Below are positions 47,990 to 58,950 of a stretch of 64,000 bases of DNA, piece after piece; the first letter of the stretch is position 1; the number at the start of each line of letters is the position of its first letter. Under the pieces are notes generated by a model. It worked only from the letters and a program-made list of their open reading frames with translations, did not search any database and had not been told where the DNA came from. This stretch comes from Uloborus plumipes (Eukaryota; Arthropoda; Arachnida; Araneae; Uloboridae), in contig JAXGGA010001657.1 in assembly GCA_038373865.1 (NCBI GenBank), positions 80,580 through 144,579 of the forward strand. Reading direction: 5' to 3'. Position numbers and translations under genes: made by a program.

Positions 47990-48904
47990 ATTATTTTTCA
48001 ATTTTTATTTAGGCTAGTTTTGCTATAGATTTACCTCGTTGTCGTCATTTATTTATTTTTCTTATTTGCAATTTTGTATCTGCTTTTTAATTTCAAAATC
48101 TCTATCTACTTTTACAATGAAATAGGCAGAATTTTTTTTGAAAATAGATATAACTTGATATTATCATAGTATGTAATGCCATCTTTCGTCTTTGATAAAT
48201 AATTACATTCTTCTATATAAACAATAAAATTGCTTCACTGTTGAAATGTAGATAATATGCCCTTGAAATCGCTAAAAATTAAATTTATTTTTAAAGAACT
48301 AATATTCAAGGGACAATGCCAAAAGTTAAATATACTATGCTTGAAAATTTTTAATTTAAGCTCAAATACACTTTAAACAAGGCATATTATCTCCGAGAAT
48401 GAAATGTATTTGTATTCAATTACGTTCTTGGTAACATTTCAGTTTTTTAAAACAGCGAAATACTGAGTTCATTGGAGAAATATGTTAAAATTAAAGACCC
48501 GAATATTAAATTTATGCATACATATACTGCTAAGTTAATAAAAGATTACTCTTCCTGAAATTTCATCTCTCTTGAAGCCATTAAAAATTGCTTCAAAACA
48601 AACTAGCTCATATGCTAGAAATTTTATGATGCCATTAATATTAAATATCTAAAAAAGGAAAAATCTACTTCTCAAATGGAAATTAGAACATTATCTAATT
48701 AAGATGGTCTTCGAATGGATCATCAAGTTAATATTTATTTTATCAAGTCGTTTTATGTTTCGTTTATTACGTTCTCACATTTGATTTTGTGGTTAATTAA
48801 TTAAATTTTCTCTTTATTGTGAAATTGATGTGAGAAACCTCACATGCTTAGTTCTGGAGTAACTGAGTTCTCTGTGTTATTAGAAAAATAGGCTTATTTT
48901 ATCA
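47990..48904. other. No feature seen
   Basis: AT-rich sequence without exon-like or bounded repeat structure. Confidence 0.4.
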
Positions 48905-49474
48905 AGGGGCATTTCACGGTATTTGTGACATAGGGGTGTCCGTAACAAAACTTTTTAATAGTTTAAAATTTTTACATATATTGAAAAAGTACATTTTAAT
49001 GTATATGTATATCATATTATTTTCATAGTTAACTTTATATTATGTTTGTAATTGCACTCAAAACATTGAAAATGCAATTTTCACTGTTACAGATCCTACA
49101 TTGAATTTTTCTTTAAATCTGGCTTAACTCTTTCTTTAAATCTGCAATCATCTTTTTCACAATCCATAACTTTTTATAGAACCCACTTTTTGATTAAAAT
49201 TGTGAGCTATATTAGAGGTGAGAAGTACCAGTTTTGGCTTGAAAATCAGTTTAAGCCAGATTTAAAGAAAAATTCAATGTAGAGTCCGTAACAGTGAAAA
49301 TTGCATTTTCAGTGTTCCGAGTGCAATTACAAGCATAATATAAAGTTAACTATGAAAAAAATATGATATTCATATACTTTAAAATGTACTTTTTCAATAT
49401 ATGTAAAAATTTTAAACTATTAAAAAGTTTTGTTACGGACACCCCTATTGGCACAAATACCGTGAAATGCCCCT
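48905..49474. mobile_element. Long foldback element, about 225-bp arms
   Basis: The left arm begins AGGGGCATTTCACGGTATTT and the right arm ends with its exact inverse at 49474. The arms pair nearly throughout, to about 49130 and from about 49248, including GGGGTGTCCGTAACAAAAC and CATAGTTAACTTTATATTAT. By eye they are over 90% identical. The loop is about 115 bp. No target duplication or coding content identified. Confidence 0.9.
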
Positions 49475-49520
49475 CATACAGGGTTACTGCAAATTATTCT
49501 CTCGTTTTCGAAATGCTATA

Positions 49521-50161
49521 CAAGGTGTTTAAAAAAGGTTAAAAAAATGACGTGGCAGATTCCTTATACAAAAAGAATGAAATATTGAAACATAGGGTCG
49601 CAAATGTCACCCGGAGCCGCTACAAAGCGTCTAAAGTGCACAAAGAGACATCTAAAGTAATGCAGAAAAAACGTTACAGATAATTTCATTGATAATTTAT
49701 TAGCCACTCTAACCAGTCATACAACAGGGATAAAAAATTGCACAGGAACACATTGTCGCAAACGTCTGTAGAGAGAAATAGACCCACAGTCGCAGTGGAC
49801 TAATTGTATGGAAATGACGATGAACAAACCTGCCTCTATAACTCCTGTGACTCTAAGTCCCTCTACAGACATTTGCTACCCTCTGTTACCCCGGAGGGTT
49901 CTATAATATTTTTTAAATCTTGTTTTATGATTGATTAGAAACGTTGCAGATAAATTTATTGATAATTTCGAATAATCCAATTTTTAATGGATTATTAGAA
50001 ATTATCAATAAATGTATCTGCAACGTTTTTTATGCATTTTTTAAAAATCTCTTTGTACATTTTAAACGCCCTGTAGTGGCTCCGGATGGTAATTGCGACT
50101 ATATGCTCTGATGCGATAGTTAATTCTTGTTGCATGACGAATCTGTCATGTCATTTTGTCA

Positions 50162-50196
<35 letters not shown>

Positions 50197-50200
50197 CTTG
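49521..50200. mobile_element. Foldback element with nested hairpins
   Basis: The outer arms (about 49521-49705 and 50010-50200) pair inversely around CGGAGCC(G/A)CTACA, GTACAAAGAGA-like and GCAG(A)AAAAACGTT blocks. Inside are two more inverted pairs: GTCTGTAGAGA against TCCCTCTACAGAC (about 49757-49875), and a strong hairpin from CGTTGCAGATAAATTTATTG (49943) to CAATAAATGTATCTGCAACG (50027). A T29-like run sits in the right arm near 50164-50192. Confidence 0.75.
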
Positions 50201-50689
50201 GATATCCAAACACTTATTGCACGTGCGACGATGAGGAATATATATGAAAAAAAATGAATAAACTCGCCAAGATTTGGAATTGTGTTAGCAAAGTGTTAAT
50301 ACGAGAGCAGTATTTTTTTAATGGCGACGAAACAAGAAAAGCAGATCTTTGTGGGTGCAGTACGTGCTGGTATATCCAGCGTTGTACTACCAATGTCCTG
50401 GTCCGTTATCACTATTGCATGGATGCCATTTTTGAGTTCTTTTAAAGCATTTGGTTGTGGAGATACATAAACAATGTTATTAATATGCTCTCAAAGCACT
50501 GTGCGAACACATGAACATCACGCATATTGTGTCACAATATTTTTTACAAAAAAAAAACGCTCCTTATTTTGTCAATATTTTAAAAATACTGCAGTCGTAG
50601 TACCCTTTAGTTAACAAAATGTTAAGTCTTCATGAGTTTGTAATTATTTTCATTTATTTCCCTACATTTTCCACTACCTTCTGCTAGAG
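50200..50689. other. No feature seen
   Basis: AT-rich; one 63-codon frame (50254-50445) with no recognisable motif. Confidence 0.35.
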
Positions 50690-51041
50690 CTCTTTTTGCA
50701 CACCTAGTGCGATTCCACGATCAAGCATCCATTCCTTTATATAGCACCACTATCGGCGGATATCTTTACCGCGAGAATTTTGCACCCAGTTTCTTATACC
50801 ACATGAAAGCACTTGTGATCTTTTCGATGCTAATATTTGCTAGGAATTTAATTTTGCAAAGAGCACTTAAAGCAAAGCGAATACTCGAGGGATCTTTTAC
50901 ATGCCACGCAATCGTACGACATGGACGCTGTCAATTTTCCGCATCTTGAAAATCCACCGACATTCTCTAACCTAGCCAGGTTCGAACCTACGCCTTTAAG
51001 CATAAGATACCAGCGTCTAACCACTGCACTACTCCGTCTCC
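50690..51041 (-). repeat. tRNA-derived SINE, minus strand
   Basis: Read on the minus strand, the right edge starts GGAGACGGAG and holds an RNA polymerase III A box, TAGTGCAGTGG (51021-51031), and a B box, GGTTCGAACCT (50978-50988), about 33 bases apart as in tRNAs. The anticodon and T stems are not tRNA-perfect. Downstream is a roughly 280-bp unrelated body including GTGGCATGTAAAAGATCCC. That head-plus-body layout is that of a SINE, not a tRNA gene. The left boundary is approximate. Confidence 0.65.
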
Positions 51042-51164
51042 ATTATTTTCATATACAATGGTCGCCGCTTATATGAATCACGTTTGTTCGAAACAGTTTT
51101 TATTCAATGAAGCTGCTAATTCACGAAAGCTGGATTTTGTTCTGTTTTTGACGATTTGATTTAA

Positions 51165-51654
51165 CCCATTTATGCCCAGTAGCCTAAAAACGGGACGCTT
51201 GTTAGTTACTGCATACAAAAACCTGTAATGGGTATATCATTTTACTAAAGCTGTTTTTCACAACTTAAATAGTCCTTCTTCTTGTCAGCCAAACCAGTCA
51301 GACAAATCAGTCAAGCAACGATCCAGCATGGGTAATCACAGAAAGTAAGTTTTTTTTTTTTGCGAACTTATTTTTCATCAAATGAAACTATTTTAAAATG
51401 ATTTGCTTAAAGTTGACCACAGATGCCTTCTGTAATGTTACTTTACAAAAGTAAAGTCAAGTAAGGTCGTATTTTGATGACATATCTGCCTACATATTTA
51501 TTAAGTTATTTAACAGGACGTTAAATAACTTAATAAATATGGCAACGGCGAACTATTTTACGCCTAAAAATGTATGTTAACCATTCCAAGTAAGAGTTAT
51601 AAGCAGATAAAAATTGAAAAAAAAATGTTAAAAAAAAACTTGGTCATAAATGGG
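51165..51654 (-). mobile_element. piggyBac-like MITE, copy C, complete, reversed
   Basis: CCCATTTATGCCCAGTAG at the left and inverted CCCATTTATGACCAAG at the right, flanked by TTAA (51161-51164 and 51655-51658). It is the reverse complement of the 16604-17122 family across most of its 490 bp. It has a unique perfect hairpin at 51495-51539. Confidence 0.85.
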
Positions 51655-51659
51655 TTAAT

Positions 51660-52294
51660 AAAACGGCTGATTCAACTGACCTCTGATTTAATTAACGGGC
51701 ATCCACTCTATTCTTCATTGTTATACCTGCGAAACTTTTGGAAATGTCGCGTTTCTAAAAGCGAATAAATTATTTGTAGTAACCCAGTATATCAAAAATC
51801 AAACGCAAAAGTTTCACTCCTGCGTTTAAATGAAATGCTATAAAATGAGTAAAATAATCAGGCTGATCCACAAAATTGCAAGCCATGGTCTGGAAATAGG
51901 AAGTCACTTTGTTTTGAACCTTAATGACGAGCAAGAATTGACCGGATAAATATATAATGACTTTCAGATTATCTTTCCTTTGCGTCTTATTAAATAAGCG
52001 TTGTACTTTACAAGAACACTGATTTCAAAGGATGAAATTCATGTTCATGGACACCATCTAAAAGCAAACTAAAAAGCCAAAAGATAACCTACGTGAGTGG
52101 AATAAATACCGCGAGAATGAAATTTTATCGTAATCTTTGACTATATATATGGTTGGAAATCCTAACCTTTTATTCTAGAACAATGATATGAATTTCTCCA
52201 TTCTTTTTCCAATACAAAATCGCATTAATGACAAGAAATATATAGAAATTTCTATCCAGAACTAAACGTACCTATTTTTCCTCATACCAACACA
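51660..52294. other. No feature seen
   Basis: AT-rich; no exon-like segment. Confidence 0.4.
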
Positions 52295-52458
52295 GATACA
52301 GATCAACAGACACAAATTTTCCCCGAACTTTCCAATTTTTTTTTTCTTTGATTTTTTATTTATTTGTGACTTTTTTTTTTACTTTGCTATATTTTTAGAA
52401 CGATTTAAGCTACTTTTCATACTTTATTCGTCTTTCTTTCGCAGAAAGTAGACTAAAA
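52295..52458. repeat. Dispersed repeat tail, copy 1
   Basis: Shares, in order, CAGACACAAATT, AACTTTC(A/C)AAT(T), a T-rich block, GCTA(C)TTTT with TTTCGTC, and GAAAGTAG(A/G)CTAAAAA with 56255-56505. The 56-kb copy follows a GACA/GACC repeat, and here only traces (ACAGATACAGATCAACAGACA) remain. Confidence 0.55.
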
Positions 52459-52459
52459 A

Positions 52460-55400
52460 CGGTTAATGATGTAATGTGGCTTTTTTATGAATTATCAGTC
52501 CGGTTTCTACTAAATTTAATGCGTGGAAAAGTAATCATCCAACTAGAGGAACTTATCTACAAATAAATTAAGAAGTGTATTTGGTAAATAAGGTTTTTGC
52601 AAGCTATTTGCAAATCATCGTCGTAGTGATAGTAATAATAACGATTCTATTCTGAGCAAATCTGATATAGTTATCAACATTTTGCCTTCTAGTGTGATAT
52701 TTCCAATCCCAAATAAATAAAAATGAATGGATTTTAGAGCAAAATGGCATTTTGGATAGCCTCAATTTTTGAAGTTTTCGTCTGATAAAAGTGCTGTAGT
52801 GATCGGAAGCAAATAGAAAACAAATGATGCATTGTGCGGCGAGTGTGAGAAATCTCCTAGAAATGTCAGGTTTTTTGCTTCATAGCAGTTACTTTGCATT
52901 TCTTTTTAAAATTAGTATTTATTTGTCAATTTCTACAGAACAATATAACAGGCATTTAATAGAACTAAGTAATACCTATTTGCGTGGAAGCTTGTTATTA
53001 ATGCTAAAGTATCACCACCATTCCCTGCCCCTATGCATAACTTTCGAGTTTCATTAGGTTCGTGCAAAAAATAATAATAATAACTATAATAATAATCTGA
53101 AAAAAGCTGTTTAGATTTTGATTTTGATTTTAACATTTAGATTTTTAAGCAGTTTTTTTATTGACTGCAATTTAAAAATATGTCTGCATTAGTATTTACC
53201 TGTCTCCAGAAATTTGGCTTTCATTTACAGACTTTCATGATCACTGAGTGGTACCTTAAATTACATTCAGTTTTGATAGCTGCCGTCATTACTTGGTTAA
53301 TGAAATAAAAATTTCGCTCATAGAAATTTCTGTGTTTTTAGATTAATTGTATTTAGCATTAAGGTATATAGGAAAATACTTTACTGTTGTCATTATCATA
53401 TCTACTCATAACAAGTTACTTTTAACATTAGTGTATAATTTTGGCCTTTATATGCTCATATTACTCAAACCTTTGTTCAAATTTAATGACGTTTTTACGA
53501 AATCTTTACGTACATTTTTTATGTTTAGAAAGTAAAATACGCAAAAATGTTATCATCCGTTTCATTACCATCCAGAGTAAAAGTTACTAACATCTGAATG
53601 GTAACGATCGATGAAGGCTAAAATGCTAAATTTATTGTATCGAAAATTTTTAATGTTTTTATTTTTTAATCTAGCTTTCTAAACTTATTTCATTCCTTAA
53701 GTTTAATCAAAAGTGATAAACATTAGTTGACAAGTATTTTGAAAATTCTTTGATACTAACGCGTTTTTAACCCGTTATTCCAAATTAGTTCGATAGGAGA
53801 CCAGCCAATAAGAACAAGACATGATAAAAAGATATAGTTTTCAATGAGGAGTCTAAATAGAGGTGATCTATAAATAGATCACTCGGAGGTAAGGGGTTAA
53901 GGTGTGTTTTAGTTTCAAATAATATAAAAATTCTTTAATATTTTAACTTCATTGGATACTTATTTAGAATTTAATTTTTATTCACACTCATAGCATTCAT
54001 TAACCATAAAATTAAAACAATCTGCGTAATTCTTCATTTAAATTTCAATTACATCAAAGATCGTGGAATAATTTCCTTTCATTGTTAAAAGTTAATGATA
54101 AAGTAAGGAAAAAAAAGAGAAAATCGGTTTTGGCGATTGCAGAGTAATGCAATAAGGATAATGAGAGAAAGACAAAAACTATCGGAGAATCCAGAAGAAT
54201 ATAAAAAAGCAAAGGTTAAAAAGTCGTATACGACAAGAAAGAAAATAACACATATGGCTAAAAGGTACTAGAGCTGTTAAGCATTCAATCTTATTTGATA
54301 AAGTATTAATTAATTGATTCAAAAAAAAATAAGGAAAAACAAGGTAAGAAAAATGTGCATTCATAGAATTTGTCCATTATCTTTGTGTTTAAGAAAGTGT
54401 TGTATGTATTTTCTCTTCAAAATATATTAATAAAAGACCTTCTATTCCCAATTCTCTAAGATATTTCTGCTTATAAGAATGTGATTATAATTCTGTAGAA
54501 ACTAACAGCAACTGTATAAATATCTGCATAATAATGTAAATTTATGTGTCATTAATTTATCATTAATTGTTTTATATTTGCCTAACGATTTTGCACATTA
54601 TGTATCTGTAATTACCATCCTTCAAAAATTATCGTCCTTGCAGCATAATTCATTCTCCTCAGATTATTTATGTTTGAATTTGTTAAAGTATGCTCTCTAA
54701 ACGTTTAGTTTCATTATTATTTTAGGAGGCAAACATAGTTGAGATATACAACTAGAAACCTATACCAAGAAAAAAGAAGTTACGCACTGTATATCTTAAA
54801 AAGAGGAACAGGCTTGAAAAAAATATTTTAACAAGGAAAAAAACTTAAATTTATTATTCGTATATTTTCTGCTTAAGTTATTATTAGTATTCTATTATAA
54901 ACCTTAAAACAACTCACAAACAAAAAGTTCTGTCAAGAACTAAACTAGCCTACTTTCCGGTACATCGACATCGTAACATCTCATCAATATTCTCTTGAAC
55001 ATCTGAAACTGAAAATTATGTCAAACATACCTTTATAGCACTTAAAGCTGATTTCTAAAAGCAAAATATACCCCGATGAAATGGTCACGTAAAAATTAAA
55101 TAAACGAATAAATAAAGTTTTGTCGCACTTTTTAAAGAATGCAACTGTTACAGTTCGTTTGTAGAAAAATTCCACAATCGTTTTCAAAAGAAAAATAATT
55201 AATAAATACAATAAAAGAACATCAAAACACATTTTATCAAAGAAAGAAAAAAAACCTCTTTCGTTAATAAAATGTCTCGAATTTTATTTTAAATCCGTTT
55301 CCAGTTGATAAATATAAATAAAGAAAATGCTTTCGTGAATGAAAAATTTTTGTTCGTGAATGAAAAATTTTTGTAAACAAAAAAAAAATCGTCTGCCAAA

Positions 55401-55678
55401 ATAATAATAATAATAATAATAAATTAAACAAAAAAAAATAAATAAACAAAAAATCGTCTGCCCAGTCAGTCATTTTTTTCTAAGCCTGCATTTCCGCCAT
55501 GTTTGCGGAGTCGGAGTCGGAATCAGAGTCCTCACAGATTTTTCAGAAAAGTACTTTACATACATTTTTTATCAAAACCATTTTCTTACAAAGTTAGCTT
55601 GAAGGAAATCCGCCAATAAGTTCAGAATCAACATTCAATTTAAATTTCCCAGTAGGAGCTCATGTTAAAAATTTTTCT
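52460..55678. other. No gene seen; (AAT)n microsatellite at 55401-55421
   Basis: AT-rich, with many short chance frames in both strands. A perfect ATA/AAT run lies at about 55401-55421. CGGAGTCGGAGTCGGAATC near 55506-55524 is a short imperfect repeat. No exon supported. Confidence 0.45.
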
Positions 55679-56252
55679 GAACGGTTCATCATTGAACAAA
55701 AAATGGTTGAAATTGAAAAGTGAAATATGGGAATGAGTCTCTCCGAGATCTTTCGAACAAAAAAAAAGTTCATTCAATTCGGACGGTTCACTTAAAAGCT
55801 ATTAGGTGGGGAAAGGTTGCTTGAACGGTTCAATGTTGAACCAAAAATGTTCAAATTTAAAATTTAAATACAGTAATAAAGTATCCTTACCGAGATGCTT
55901 CGAACAAAAAAAAGTTTGTTTAAATCGGACTGTTCACTCAAAAGTTATTAAGGCTGACAGCTTGTTTGAACGGTTCAATGTTGAACGAAAAATTGTTCCG
56001 ATCGAAAATGTAGATACGGGAATGAAGTATCCTTGAAAAGATCTTTCGAACAAAAAAAAGTTTATTCAAACCGGACTGTTAACTAAAAAGTTAGTATCGC
56101 GGGACAGGTTGTTTGAACGGCTCAAAGTTGAACCAAAAATTGTTCAAATCGAAAAATCAAATATGGGAATAAGCTGTAGTCGCCGAGATCTTTATAACAA
56201 AAAAAAAGTTTGTCAAAATCAGAATGTTCATTCAAAAGTTATTGGGGGGGTA
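55679..56252. repeat. Tandem repeat, about 145-bp unit, four copies
   Basis: Units beginning GAACGGTTC (or GAACGGCTC) start at 55679, 55823, 55968 and 56115. Each contains TTGAACCAAAAAT-, GAGATCTTTCGAACAAAAAA- and GGACTGTTCACTCAAAAGTTAT-like blocks. Open frames across this array come from the repeated unit; unit lengths (144, 145, 147) are not all multiples of three, so it is not a repeat protein. Confidence 0.85.
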
Positions 56253-56292
56253 AAGACAGACAGACAGACGGACCGACCGACAGACCGACCGA
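56253..56292. repeat. (GACA)n/(GACC)n microsatellite
   Basis: AGACAGACAGACAGACGG followed by ACCGACCGACAGACCGACCG, at the junction between the 145-bp array and the dispersed repeat tail. Confidence 0.9.
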
Positions 56293-56505
56293 AACACAAA
56301 TTCCCCATCTCAATACCCAACTTTCAAATTTTTAATTTTTCGATATTTATTTCATTATTATTTTTTTCTTTTTGACTTTGTTTTGGACTTGGCGATATTT
56401 TTAAAACTTGGCGATATTTTTTGGACTTGGCGATATTTTTTAGATGCATCAAGCCACTTTTAATACTTTTTTCGTCTCTTTTATTTTTAACGGGAAAGTA
56501 GGCTA
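56293..56505. repeat. Dispersed repeat tail, copy 2, with internal TTGGCGATATTTTT repeats
   Basis: Related to 52295-52458. It contains three close copies of a (G)ACTTGGCGATATTTTT word near 56387-56440, then GATGCATCAAGCCACTTTTA and GGGAAAGTAGGCTAAAAA. Confidence 0.6.
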
Positions 56506-56683
56506 AAAAGCATGATTTAGGCATAGAATGTAAAAACATTTTGTGAAATTTATAAATTAACACTCAATATCCACAAAATAAATGAAGATATTTTCTGACT
56601 GTTTGTAGCTTAACAAAAATGTGTACTTTGAATTTCTAGAAAACGCTGAACCGCACCCCGCGTGATAAATTGTAAAATTCGTA

Positions 56684-57004
56684 ATGAAAAACAACACATT
56701 TCTAGAGAATCGCTCTTATATGATAACGCAAGTCCATTTTTCTCTATACGAATTCTGGAAAAAAGCAACAAATTTTAGTAGGTTGCCCCATCCAGCATTT
56801 GCATGTAGCGCAGTACCATCCGATGTTCTGCCATTCCAGATAATTCATCATCGCTATCTGTCAAAAAAAATTGAAAAAGAAACGGTAATGTCTAAAATGC
56901 CATCTCCAGAAACTTTTCTCCAAAATCCATTAATTTTTAATCGATCTGATGTTGAAAATTTGTACTCCGGAGGGGAAAAGGTTGTTGACTACGAGAGTGA
57001 TTAA
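56684..57004 (+). other. Unrecognised 106-codon open frame
   Basis: The longest unassigned frame in the right part of the window. It starts at ATG and ends ENLYSGGEKVVDYESD then TAA. Its middle (FWKKATNFSRLP, then ACSAVPSDVLPF) faintly recalls the C-terminal dimerisation region of hAT transposases, but key residues are missing and I do not assert it. No convincing splice sites or terminal repeats flank it. It could be a decayed transposase end, a terminal exon, or chance. Confidence 0.25.
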
Positions 57005-57118
57005 ATCATTGATAAAAATCATTAAGCTTAGTGAAAAATGATGTTTGAGAATACATTCTTGCACGCTTCTCTAATAGTTTTCAGTGATTGGTGTAACGGA
57101 TTAACTGTCTAATCAATG

Positions 57119-57157
57119 CCTCATACGCAGTGCCTAGTATGAGGCCTGCGTATGAGG
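57119..57157. repeat. Perfect 12-bp hairpin
   Basis: CCTCATACGCAG (57119-57130) and CTGCGTATGAGG (57146-57157) are exact inverses with a 15-base loop. The loop itself contains TATGAGGC, a third partial copy of the arm. Confidence 0.6.
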
Positions 57158-58357
57158 TCATGCGCCTAAACCTTCTCAATGTGAATTTTTGAATCTCACA
57201 AGAGAGAAAAAAAAACATTTTACGCTATGCCCACTTTTTTTGCTCTGGAAAAACGTTTAGTCTACTAATTCAACCTTGATTCATTTTTTTAATAATAATA
57301 AGTGCTGCCTAAATATTTACAGATAACGATAATTTGGATTGAGTTGGTTTAGTAGTTCATCGGGTCTACTTTCTTTTTTATTTTTTGCCAAATTCCTATT
57401 AATTCATGAGTTTTCGCTCTTTTATGGGATATACCTGCCTTCAAAATCAAAAATGAGAGTTATTCTAAGCAATTTTTTAGTGATGTTGCTCGTACGTTTT
57501 TAGATTAAAGATGAGTTAAAAGCATGGATTATGGTGGTTTTAAAGTAAAACGGGGTTTTGACAGCAGTTTTTGATCTGATTGATGGATATATTTTTCAAA
57601 TCACTTTGCGGCCTGATATTGTAGACAAAATATCAAAGTATAAAATGAGAAAAAATTGAAAATTCGAGGATTGAACTGGTTTTGAAATTTAACACTATAT
57701 ATGCAAGTTTTTACCGCTCGATTACTTCTCGTGTTAATATGTATATCAAATCAATCGAAATTTAGACTGTGAGGATAAATTACTATTGAGAAAATTAGAA
57801 AGCAGATTATTAAACTACGCCAACCTCAGTTAGGAAGGAAGGAATGCCAAAGGAATTATTACAATTTTGTATACGTTCCCTTATTGATGCATGAGACTCA
57901 TATCTAATCATGTGACACTTCCACCGCCGTTGCAGTAATTACATTTCTAGTTTAATCACAGCTGGTGGTTTTAGGAGTTTCCATTCAAGATGGCCGCGAT
58001 GTGCTCTATAACAGTAATGAAGCATTTTAGTCCGTTTGATTATGATGAAATGGGAAGATTTTCAGTACAATTTATGTTGTCTTAAGATGGACGTACGTAA
58101 AGGTTTTAGGAACCTCGTATTAAATAAACGGTGTATAATTTGTGGAGATAGTTTTACATTTTTTTAAGAATGTGAAAATGGAAGGGGGTGATACAACACC
58201 CGTAACAGGGAAAGATTGATGAGCAAGTACCAAGCATTTTGTTAAGCATTGAAAATCCTTAATGAATCCTATCACAAGAAACAGTCTTTCCACGGTTAAA
58301 AAAAAAAAAAAAAAAAAAAAAACCTTCCTATCATTTGAATCGTTTCTAAGAGCGCTA
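57158..58357. other. No feature seen; A23 run near 58299-58321
   Basis: AT-rich sequence with no exon-like segment or bounded repeat. Confidence 0.4.
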
Positions 58358-58950
58358 TTAAATAAGGAATGCTTACAAATTAATGAAACATAATTATGTG
58401 AAGTAATCCTCCAAATGTTGGTGGCATTAACTAAAATTTTAAAATTGGTCCCCATGACCTGAATCTACTTATTACGTCTTTATTTTTCTGTCTGCAAAGA
58501 CATGCTGAAATTCATTTTTGGACCCATTCTTTAAAATTGTCTTCGAAGCTGCCGTGATTGCTTCCGAGAGAAATAAAATTCTGGAGGGTTTTTTCTAGCT
58601 TTAGAGAAATAAAGAAGTCATTTGGGTCTTAATCAGAGCTATATAGAGGTCGGCATGCAACAAAAAGTCTCCACACTCCTAAATTTTGAAAGCATTGTAT
58701 TGTTTGTTCACCGCGCATCGCTCTTCTCTATCTGTATGCAGAAACGAAACTAAATGTACTTGGTTGGCCACCAAGGTCTTATTACTGAAGTCATGAAAAA
58801 TTAAATTTTAGCCATTCATTCTTCATTTATCCACCTTTACGTACATTATTCGTTTTCTGAGTCTTGATACTTTATTTAGCTGAAAAAAGATGTGATTGGT
58901 GTTTATTCAACAACCTACCAACCTAGTTTCTCTTATGAACGCTCTAAGTT
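58358..58950 (-). mobile_element. Decayed mariner-like element (copy 2)
   Basis: Diverged partner of 7965-8905. Matching blocks include a CCTCCAAATG-like start, a TTTTTGGACCCATTCTTTAAA-like block, GAGAAAT...GGAG, and near 58710-58790 TCACCGCGCATCGCT and GAAACGAAACTA. Minus-strand frames show mariner C-terminal traces (NEFQHVFADR and VDSGHGDQF) broken by stops. Confidence 0.5.

Noticed and set aside
50978..51041. A true tRNA gene on the minus strand
   Set aside because: A and B boxes are present, but the acceptor, anticodon and T stems do not pair properly and a SINE body follows.
51574..51768. 64-codon open frame
   Set aside because: It straddles the end of MITE copy C and adjacent AT-rich DNA; no motif or splice context.
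55806..56375. Two open frames in the 145-bp array as a repeat protein
   Set aside because: Unit lengths of 144, 145 and 147 change the frame between copies, and the second frame runs into the GACA repeat.
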